A stretch of 64,000 bases of DNA from Glaciihabitans sp. dw_435 (GTDB lineage Bacteria > Actinomycetota > Actinomycetes > Actinomycetales > Microbacteriaceae). Where the stretch lies: assembly GCF_018449675.1 (NCBI RefSeq), contig NZ_JAAVUZ010000002.1, forward strand, positions 62,001 to 126,000, read 5' to 3'. A program made the position numbers and the translations under genes. The notes beneath the pieces were generated by a model. That model had not been told where the DNA came from. It saw only the letters and a program-made list of their open reading frames with translations, and ran no database searches. Below, piece by piece: positions 10,808 through 17,467 of the stretch. Position 1 is the stretch's first letter; each line of letters begins with the position of its first letter.

Positions 10808-12294
10808 GGCCTGCGGATCCGATCAATTGTTGATTCGAGTTCGCCCAGCGGGTCGTCGTCGTCTTCGATGACGGCGGGGACGACGCGGGACTGGCGCAAC
10901 GCGGTGAGGAAGTCGACCGACCAGCGGGAGACATCGAACCGCAGCACCTGCTTGCGCATGGATCGCATGCGCTTTGCCTGCTGCTCGCGCGGCATCTCGA
11001 TCGCGTGGACAATCGCGTCCTTGAGGCCATCGATGTCGTGCGGGTTGATGCGCAGCGCGCGCTTGAGTTCGTCGGAGGCTCCGGTGAACTCGCTGAGCAC
11101 CAGCACGCCGGTCTCGTCGAAGCGGCTTGCCACGTACTCCTTGGCGACGAGGTTCATTCCGTCGCGGAGGGCGGTGACGAGCATGACGTCGGCCGCGAGG
11201 TACAGGGCAACCATTTCTTCACGGGGGTAACCGTGGTGGTGGTAGCTGATGGCGGTGTGGCTGATCGTGGCGAAGTCACCGTTGATGCGGCCGACCGTGA
11301 GCTCGATTTCGTCCCGGAGCTGCATGTAGGCCTGCACGCGCTCGCGGCTCGGGCTGGCGACCTGCACGAGGGTGACGTCCTCGACCTCGAGGCGACCCTC
11401 CGAGAGGAGCTCGCCGTATGCCTTGAGGCGGTGACCGATCCCCTTGGTGTAGTCGAGACGGTCAACGCCGAGCATGATCGTCTTCGGATTGCCGAGACCC
11501 TCGCGGATCTCCTTCGCCCGGGCCTGCACGTCGGGGCGACGCGCCAGTTCTTCGAAACTCGAGGAGTCGATCGAGATCGGGAAGGCCTTGGCGAGCACCG
11601 TGCGCGGCTCTTCACCGGGAACCTCGATCAGCGGCGTCTTGGTGACGTAGCCCATGAGGCGACGAACGGCGCGGGCGAAGTTGCCCGCGTCGGCGACCCG
11701 CTGGAAGCCGATGACGTCGGCACCGAGAAGACCCTCGATGATCTGCTTGCGCCACGGAAGCTGCGAGTAGATGCCGTAGGGAGGGAACGGAATGTGGTTG
11801 AAGAACCCGATGGTGAGGTCGGGGCGGGCGGCACGGAGCATCTTGGGCACGAGCTGCAGTTGGTAGTCCTGCACCCAGACGACCGCGCCCGGAGCCGCGC
11901 TGGCGGCCGCGGCGTCGGCGAACCGCTGGTTGACCAGAACGTAGGACTCCCACCACTCGCGGTGGTAGCTCGGCGAGGAGATCACGTCGTGGTAGAGCGG
12001 CCACAGGGTGTCGTTGCTGAAGCCCTCGTAGTAGTTCTCGACCTCGTCCGCGGTGAGGGTGACGGGGATGATGTGAATGCCATCGCTGTAGAAGGGATCG
12101 AATTCGAGGTCGGCCTGGCCGGCCCATCCGACCCACGCACCGTCGGCGGCACGCATCACCGGCTCGAGCGCCGTGACGAGGCCACCCGGGGAATGCTCCC
12201 AGGTGGCGGTTCCGTCTGCCGCAACGACGCGGTCGACGGGGAGTCGGTTGGAGAGCACGACAAAGTCGTACTGTTCGGGATTGTCGTTCGTCAT
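10804..12294 (-). CDS. otsA: Trehalose-6-phosphate synthase
   Basis: A 496-residue GT20 glycosyltransferase that makes trehalose-6-phosphate from a nucleotide-glucose donor and glucose-6-phosphate. Family blocks visible are LSNRLPVDRV, WVGWAG, WVQDYQLQLVPKMLRAARPDLTIGFFNHIPFP, GVDRLDYTKGI with the donor-site residues, and TALRDGMNLVAKEYVAS. The ATG at 12294 has AGG 8 bases upstream. Its 3' end overlaps otsB by 4 bases. It is divergent from the TIM-barrel gene at 12449 across 154 bases. Confidence 0.97.
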   Translation of the reverse strand: MTNDNPEQYDFVVLSNRLPVDRVVAADGTATWEHSPGGLVTALEPVMRAADGAWVGWAGQADLEFDPFYSDGIHIIPVTLTADEVENYYEGFSNDTLWPLYHDVISSPSYHREWWESYVLVNQRFADAAAASAAPGAVVWVQDYQLQLVPKMLRAARPDLTIGFFNHIPFPPYGIYSQLPWRKQIIEGLLGADVIGFQRVADAGNFARAVRRLMGYVTKTPLIEVPGEEPRTVLAKAFPISIDSSSFEELARRPDVQARAKEIREGLGNPKTIMLGVDRLDYTKGIGHRLKAYGELLSEGRLEVEDVTLVQVASPSRERVQAYMQLRDEIELTVGRINGDFATISHTAISYHHHGYPREEMVALYLAADVMLVTALRDGMNLVAKEYVASRFDETGVLVLSEFTGASDELKRALRINPHDIDGLKDAIVHAIEMPREQQAKRMRSMRKQVLRFDVSRWSVDFLTALRQSRVVPAVIEDDDDPLGELESTIDRIRRP

Positions 12295-12407
12295 TATTTG
12301 CCTGTTCCGTGTGGACTGCTCTGCGCACCCTGCCCGGTAAGCCCACCCAAGGATACCAGCCGAGCTTTAGTCGAGGATTTGTGCCCGACACTCCACGATT
12401 GTTCCGC

Positions 12408-12441
12408 TGGACACCCCACGTTCAGGGTGTCCACCTAGGAT
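12408..12441 (+). promoter_or_regulatory. Operator-like palindrome and -10 upstream of the TIM-barrel gene
   Basis: TGGACACCC (12408-12416) and GGGTGTCCA (12425-12433) form a perfect 9-bp inverted repeat with an 8-base centre. TAGGAT (12436-12441) follows after 2 bases, and the ATG comes 7 bases later. The palindrome covers the -35 position, as expected for a repressor site. Confidence 0.5.
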
Positions 12442-12448
12442 GTGTTCA

Positions 12449-13324
12449 ATGATCCGCGTCGGTATGAGCACCACATGCGTTTATCCCCTGCCACCCGAGC
12501 ACGCCTTCCGGCTTGCCCACCTGGCGGGATACGACGGCGTCGAAGTGATGGTGACCAACGACACCGCCACGCAGGACCCCGAAGCGCTGAAGGCGCTGTC
12601 GAAGAAGTACAACCTTCCGGTGCTGTCCATTCACGCCCCCGTTCTGCTCCTCACCCACTTCGTCTGGGGACGCGATCCCCAGATCAAGCTGGACAAGTCC
12701 GCCGAACTCGCGCGCGCTGTCGGCGCCGACAGCGTCGTTGTGCACCCGCCGTTCCGCTGGCAGGCCTCCTACGCCCGGGACTTCGAGCGAATCGTGCGCG
12801 TCACCGCGAACAAGTACGACGTCGAGATCGCCGTCGAGAACATGTTTCCCTGGGGTGCCGGCGGACGAAGCCTGAAGGCGTACTCCCCCAGCTCTGACCC
12901 CACCAAGATGGACGTCGACTCGATGACCCTCGACTTCTCGCACGCGTCCCTGTCGGGTCGCGACTCGCTTGAGCTCGCCATGGCCATGGGCACCAAGCTG
13001 CGCCACGTGCATCTCTGCGACGGCTCCGGCTCGATGGACGAGGGAAAGATCTTCGACGAGCACCTGCTGCCGGGTCGCGGAAGCGAACCCGTTGCCGAGG
13101 TGCTCGAGTACCTGGTGCGCGAGAACTGGAACGGTTCCGTCGTCGCCGAGGTGAACACCCGCAAGGCGAAGACCGAGCAGGACCGCCTGGAACTGCTCGT
13201 CGAGACCCTGGCGTTCGCCCGGGACAAGCTCACGCCCATCGCTCCCGCACAGCCCGAGCCGGCTGCTCCGCCGGCGGGCACGGACGCGGCGCCCAACACC
13301 GTCGAGAAGCCCCAGGCCAACTAG
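12449..13324 (+). CDS. TIM-barrel sugar phosphate isomerase/epimerase family protein
   Basis: A 291-residue protein of the xylose isomerase-like TIM-barrel (AP endonuclease family 2) superfamily. Typical segments are YDGVEVMVTND, LSIHAPVLLLT, VVHPPFRWQ, EIAVENMF, LDFSHASLSG, HVHLCDGSG and GSVVAEVNT; the His, Glu and Asp residues on the strand ends are the usual metal ligands. The last 35 residues are a Pro/Ala-rich tail. Members include epimerases, isomerases and endonuclease IV, so the substrate is not assigned. I prefer the ATG at 12449; an in-frame ATG 9 bases upstream would overlap the -10 sequence. Divergence from otsA does not by itself prove a shared pathway. Confidence 0.75.
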   Translation: MIRVGMSTTCVYPLPPEHAFRLAHLAGYDGVEVMVTNDTATQDPEALKALSKKYNLPVLSIHAPVLLLTHFVWGRDPQIKLDKSAELARAVGADSVVVHPPFRWQASYARDFERIVRVTANKYDVEIAVENMFPWGAGGRSLKAYSPSSDPTKMDVDSMTLDFSHASLSGRDSLELAMAMGTKLRHVHLCDGSGSMDEGKIFDEHLLPGRGSEPVAEVLEYLVRENWNGSVVAEVNTRKAKTEQDRLELLVETLAFARDKLTPIAPAQPEPAAPPAGTDAAPNTVEKPQAN

Positions 13325-13338
13325 CCCCGGCTCCCGTG

Positions 13339-14313
13339 TTACTGGGTCTCGGCCTTGCCGAGGCGCCAGTAGCCCATGAACGCCACACGGGATCGGTCGA
13401 TGCCCGTCTCGGCGACAAGGAACCGGCGCAGCAGTTTGATGACGCCCGCCTCTCCGGCGAGCCACGCGTAAAAGTCGTGCCCCGCGGCGACGGGGGCGTT
13501 GGCCTGAACCTCGGGTGAATCCCAGAGCAGTTCCGTGTCGACATCGACATCGGCGAGGTCCTGGGGAGCGTGCTCGAGCGTCGGCATGATGAGGGCGTGG
13601 TGCTCGTCCACCCAGGCCCGAACCGCAGGATCCAGCCTGCTGCCGTGCGCCTGGTCGCCCCGCCCCAGCCAGACGACCCGGCACCCCTCGGCAACCGTCA
13701 GGGGCAGGAAGTCCTCTTCCGTCGGCACCTCAATGAACGCGGTGGCGTGGGTTCCGGACGGCAGGGATTCAAGAATGGAGCAGATGGCGGGAGCCGCCGT
13801 TTCGTCGCCGGCGAGCAGCAGGTGCGTGGCATCGCCCGGGTGCCAGTCGAGGCCGATCGCCCAGCCGGTGCTGCGGGAATCCGGACCGACAATCACGAGC
13901 TCGTCCCCGACCGTCGCGCCGAGCAGCCAACGGGCCGCCGGTCCCCCGTCGCCGTGGGAGACGAAGTCGACGTCCAGTTCGCGCTGCGCGGGACGGATCG
14001 CTCGCACGGTGTAGGTGCGGAAGGGGTTCTGCAGGTGCTCGGGCAGGGCACGCCAGCGCGCATACCAGTCGCCCTCGGCCAGCGACTTTTCGTCGCTCGC
14101 GCCGATGTCGCTCAGTCCGATTCCCGGCAGGGGCAGCAGCAGTTTGATCCGCTGATCGAGCCCGGCGGTGCCGAACGTCGCGAAATCATCCCCGGTGAAG
14201 GTGACCCGGGTGAAGTGCGGGGACAGCGACCGAAGCGCCGACACCCGCGCCACATATGGACGGTAGGCGGGTCGGTCATCGAGAACGACCGAGGAATCCC
14301 GCGAGGTAAGCAT
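13339..14313 (-). CDS. Siderophore-interacting FAD-binding reductase
   Basis: A 324-residue protein of the ViuB/SIP family, cytosolic flavoproteins that reduce ferric siderophores with NAD(P)H to release iron. The N-terminal FAD-binding beta-barrel carries FTRVTFTGDDF and RTYTVRAIRPAQRELDVDFVSHGDGGPAARWL, with RTYTVR as the isoalloxazine-binding motif. The C-terminal part has LLLAGDETAAPAI and YAWLAGEAGVIKLLRRFLV plus FMGYWRLGKAE. The ATG lies inside a DtxR-type iron box, so iron repression is predicted. No siderophore biosynthesis or uptake genes are adjacent. Confidence 0.93.
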   Translation of the reverse strand: MLTSRDSSVVLDDRPAYRPYVARVSALRSLSPHFTRVTFTGDDFATFGTAGLDQRIKLLLPLPGIGLSDIGASDEKSLAEGDWYARWRALPEHLQNPFRTYTVRAIRPAQRELDVDFVSHGDGGPAARWLLGATVGDELVIVGPDSRSTGWAIGLDWHPGDATHLLLAGDETAAPAICSILESLPSGTHATAFIEVPTEEDFLPLTVAEGCRVVWLGRGDQAHGSRLDPAVRAWVDEHHALIMPTLEHAPQDLADVDVDTELLWDSPEVQANAPVAAGHDFYAWLAGEAGVIKLLRRFLVAETGIDRSRVAFMGYWRLGKAETQ

Positions 14314-14325
14314 TACCTAAGTATG
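14302..14325 (-). promoter_or_regulatory. DtxR/IdeR-type iron box over the start codon
   Basis: The minus strand carries TTAGGTAATGCTTACCTCG (14320 down to 14302), matching the 19-bp DtxR/IdeR consensus at about 14 positions. The gene's ATG is inside the box. CATACT (14325-14320) is a -10-like hexamer placed for a leaderless transcript. Confidence 0.7.
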
Positions 14326-14410
14326 ACAGCGGCCCCGTGGCATCCGCCTCGGAAAGCCCTGAGCACTGCCGGGCCGCCGCGCTACCGCGGGGATTGCCGG
14401 GCGCCAGCGC

Positions 14411-14965
14411 CTAGTCGGAGGTGGTGAGTTCCTGCAGCCCAAGGGTGCGCATGCCCGTGTCGACGAGATCGTCGACGATGGCGTTCGATGCAGGCGTGCG
14501 CAGGAAGAACTCGGAGTAGAACAGCGGCCCGATGAGGAGGGACAGCTGCAGCTGGGTGACGGGCCCGAGCAGCGAGCTGATCTCGTCGGTGCCCCCGACG
14601 CTGGAGGCGAGCACGATGTCGGCGGCGCGCTCGTCCTGCGCGGCCTGGCTGAGCAGCGCCGTCAGCGCCAGCGCGGTGACGGGTTCGTGCAGGTCGTTGC
14701 GGAGGGCCGTGAGGAACTCCTTGAGGATGTCCCGGGGCGACGCATTCTCGGACGGATCGACGACGATCCGAGTTCGGCGCACCCCGATGATGTCGCTCAG
14801 GATCTGCTGCATGGTTCCCCAGTGCACATAGAGCGTGCGTCGGGATACCTGCGCCTCGGCGGCCAGAGTGCTGAAGGTGAGCGGCTCGCCGGATGGAACA
14901 GCCAGCATGCCGATGGCCGTCTGCAGAACATGATCACGCGTGCGAGCTATCCGGGGGTCAGTCAC
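14411..14965 (-). CDS. TetR-family regulator
   Basis: A 184-residue protein starting at GTG. The N-terminal HTH (about 8-55) reads RDHVLQTAIGMLA-LTFSTLAAEAQVSRRTLYVHWGTMQQIL, typical of TetR. The C-terminal ligand domain is all-helical and unassigned. TAGGCT lies 6 bases before the GTG, fitting a leaderless promoter. Its closest neighbours are the siderophore reductase (downstream, same strand) and the unknown gene at 15054; neither is clearly its target. Confidence 0.9.
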   Translation of the reverse strand: MTDPRIARTRDHVLQTAIGMLAVPSGEPLTFSTLAAEAQVSRRTLYVHWGTMQQILSDIIGVRRTRIVVDPSENASPRDILKEFLTALRNDLHEPVTALALTALLSQAAQDERAADIVLASSVGGTDEISSLLGPVTQLQLSLLIGPLFYSEFFLRTPASNAIVDDLVDTGMRTLGLQELTTSD

Positions 14966-14971
14966 AGCGGA

Positions 14972-14977
14972 AGCCTA
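14972..14977 (-). promoter_or_regulatory. -10 element of the TetR gene at 14965
   Basis: TAGGCT on the minus strand, 6 bases before the GTG start codon, with no Shine-Dalgarno sequence. Predicted leaderless transcript. Confidence 0.5.
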
Positions 14978-15053
14978 GGGGTGAACATGATTCTTCGTCA
15001 AATACAACGCTGGGTCTTTTCCCACGCACCGTGATGATGTATGGCGCCGTCAG

Positions 15054-15428
15054 TCAGTCGCTCGCGGCCCGGGCGATCGCCGCGACGACGGGTCCAGCCA
15101 CGCCGTAGTGGCGCATCCGGGCGAGCACATCGGGATCTCCCCCGTGGATTATGTCGTCGACGACTCCGGCGCCGAGCGCCTCCAGGTCGGTCGTGTCGTT
15201 GCCCCGCGCCTGGATGATCGCCAGCAGCAGGTCGTCGCGGTCGGACGTCGCCAGCACGGCATCGAGTTCGTCGCCGACGTCGAGGGCGGTGTCGGTGTCG
15301 ACCGCAGCGCTCGAACCCGGACGCGCCGGCGGGGTGACCCCCGCGAGCACGTCCTGCCACCGCCAGAACCGGTCGGCGAGCCCGAGAAGATCGGGCCCGT
15401 CGCCGGCATAGCTGTCCTGATCGACCAC
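15054..15428 (-). CDS. Unknown 124-residue acidic protein, end of the YhgE operon
   Basis: A small soluble acidic protein starting at GTG, 20 bases after the YhgE/Pip gene, so probably the last gene of that operon. No signal peptide, membrane segment or Cys is present. It is mainly helical, with an acidic centre (AVDTDTALDVGDELDAVLATSDRDD) and a C-terminal GVVDDIIHGGDPDVLARMRHYGVAGPVVAAIARAASD. I do not recognise the family. Position suggests an accessory role for the exporter. Confidence 0.6.
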   Translation of the reverse strand: MVDQDSYAGDGPDLLGLADRFWRWQDVLAGVTPPARPGSSAAVDTDTALDVGDELDAVLATSDRDDLLLAIIQARGNDTTDLEALGAGVVDDIIHGGDPDVLARMRHYGVAGPVVAAIARAASD

Positions 15429-15448
15429 GTGTCAGATCACCGCATCGC

Positions 15449-17467
15449 TCAGGCCGCTGCCGGCACGAGCCCCAGTGCCCGCGCCCGCCGCATGCGACCG
15501 AGGGCTGCGAACGACACGAGAACGCTGAGCGCACCGAAGACCAGAAGACCGAGGGCCGGCAGCACCACGGCACCGACGCTGCCGCCGGAGATGATCGCCT
15601 GCATTCCCGCGACCCCGTAGGTGAGCGGCAGGAAGGGACTGATCACCTGGAACGGCCCCGCGAGCAGCTGGATCGGGTACAACCCGCCGGTCGCGGTGAT
15701 CTGGATGGCAAGCAGCACGATCGAGACCACCAGTCCGAACCGTCCGAGCCAGACACTGAGGAAGTAGTGGAAGGCGGTAAAGGCGACAGCCATCACCAGC
15801 GAGAACAGCAGGGTCGCTGGCAGCAGGGCCCACGAGACGTCGAGCGAGATGTGCAGGAGCGCGACGAGCAGCACCGCCTGCGCTGCCGCGATGATGCTCG
15901 CGCGACCGACAACCGACCGGGTGATGCGTCCGTTGGACGCGGTCGACGACAGCACACTGCGGGTCGTCGGGCGCAGCACGAGGAAGATGGCCAGGGCACC
16001 GATCCAGAGGCCAAGCGGCACGAACAGCGTGGCGATGATCTGCCCGATGGACGACACCTCGTTGTTGCGGTCGACCGTCAGCCCCACCGGGGACGCCGCG
16101 ATCGTCGAGGCCGTCTTGGTCTGCGCCTCCGTGAACGAGGGCACCTGCGTGGCCCCGGACTTCAGTCCGTCAGCGAGGGTGCCCGCTCCGGTGGCCAGCG
16201 ATGACGCGCCGTCCGCGGACTTCGCCACGCCGTCCTTCAGCGTGCCGAGCCCGGACGCGAGGCTCGTTCCGCCGGAACCAAGCGTGGTGAGCCCGCTCGC
16301 CAGCGAGCTCGCCCCGGACTGCAGGCTCGTGAAGCCGGACGCGAGACCCTTCGCTCCCGACTTCAGGCTCGAACCACTGGAGGCAAGTGTGTCGGCACCG
16401 GCGGCGCTTTTGCTTGCCCCCGCCGCAAGCTTGTCGAACGTCGTGTTGACGCCGCCCACGATGGCCGGGCCGTTACTCGCCGCCTTGGCGAGCGCGGACG
16501 ACAGCGCCTGCACCGTCGCCTGCGCGGTCGGGTCTGTCGGGTTGGCCTTGAGGGTGGCCGCCGCGCGGGTCAGCTGGGCCGAAATCGCCGACACGCCTCC
16601 CGTGTAGTCCGGCAGGCCGAACGTGCTCGCATCGATTTTCGAGATGGATGACGCGAGCGTGTGCAGTCCGCTGGCCAGCGACCCCACTCCCCCGACGTAG
16701 CTACCGACACCACTGGCGAACTTGGTCGCTCCCGCTCCGGCGGTACCCGCTCCACTCGCGAGCTTGCTGGCTCCCGTGGCGGCGGACCGTGCCCCGTCGC
16801 CGAGCTTGGCGGCGCCGGACTGGGCCGACCCCACACCGTCGGTCACCTTATCGAGGCCCGACGAGAGACTCGTCGCGCCATCGGAGAGCTTGGCCGCTCC
16901 ATCGGCAGCGTCCGACAGCGAGCCGCCGACAGTCCCGATGCTGGAATAGATGCCCGCGATGTACTGCTGCGTGATGGCGGTGCCGAACGTTGCCACCAGG
17001 CCGTCGCCCACGGTCTGCGCGACGGCGCCCGTGAGGTAGTTGTGCGAGTCATCCGTGCTGATGGTGATGTTCGCCTGCTGCGGGTCATCCCCCGACAGAG
17101 ACGTGATCGACTTCGAGAAGTCTTCCGGCACCTCGAGGATCGCGTAGACCTTGCCGTCGGCGAGGAGCTTCTTGGCGTCCTTGTCGTTGGTGATGGTCCA
17201 GTCGAATCCCGGGGAGTCCTTGCCCGTGAGCTCGGTCACCAGCTGGCGACCGGCGAGGATCGTGCTCTTGGTGCCATCGGCCGCGGTGGTGGTGATCAGC
17301 TTGTCGTTGTTGACGATGGCCGCGGGAATCGCGTCGACACCCGACTTGACCTGCGACAGCGCGCCCACCACGAGTCCCGCGAACGCGAGGGGAACGAGCA
17401 CGACCACCGCGAGCGCGGCGTTGCGGCGACGCTTGCCGCGCGGCGTGGAATCGGTTGACTGGCTCAT
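15449..17467 (-). CDS. YhgE/Pip-family membrane protein (locus 1)
   Basis: A 672-residue protein with the YhgE/Pip plan: one N-terminal membrane segment (about 18-40), a large extracytoplasmic region with AIVNND and YAILEVPEDFS, then a long Ala/Ser/Gly-rich helical repeat region (about 180-460) with recurring GA..LA.G units, and a C-terminal block of about five membrane segments (about 480-660). The C-terminal block is of the ABC-2 permease type. Members include the phage infection protein and ESX-like or exporter components; the substrate is unknown. Its start overlaps the MMPL-ATPase stop by 4 bases, so the two are made together. Confidence 0.88.
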   Translation of the reverse strand: MSQSTDSTPRGKRRRNAALAVVVLVPLAFAGLVVGALSQVKSGVDAIPAAIVNNDKLITTTAADGTKSTILAGRQLVTELTGKDSPGFDWTITNDKDAKKLLADGKVYAILEVPEDFSKSITSLSGDDPQQANITISTDDSHNYLTGAVAQTVGDGLVATFGTAITQQYIAGIYSSIGTVGGSLSDAADGAAKLSDGATSLSSGLDKVTDGVGSAQSGAAKLGDGARSAATGASKLASGAGTAGAGATKFASGVGSYVGGVGSLASGLHTLASSISKIDASTFGLPDYTGGVSAISAQLTRAAATLKANPTDPTAQATVQALSSALAKAASNGPAIVGGVNTTFDKLAAGASKSAAGADTLASSGSSLKSGAKGLASGFTSLQSGASSLASGLTTLGSGGTSLASGLGTLKDGVAKSADGASSLATGAGTLADGLKSGATQVPSFTEAQTKTASTIAASPVGLTVDRNNEVSSIGQIIATLFVPLGLWIGALAIFLVLRPTTRSVLSSTASNGRITRSVVGRASIIAAAQAVLLVALLHISLDVSWALLPATLLFSLVMAVAFTAFHYFLSVWLGRFGLVVSIVLLAIQITATGGLYPIQLLAGPFQVISPFLPLTYGVAGMQAIISGGSVGAVVLPALGLLVFGALSVLVSFAALGRMRRARALGLVPAAA

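Noticed and set aside
15449-17467. Ala/Ser/Gly repeat regions of the YhgE/Pip genes as DNA repeats
   Set aside because: The repetition is at protein level with varied codons; no exact tandem DNA repeat is seen.
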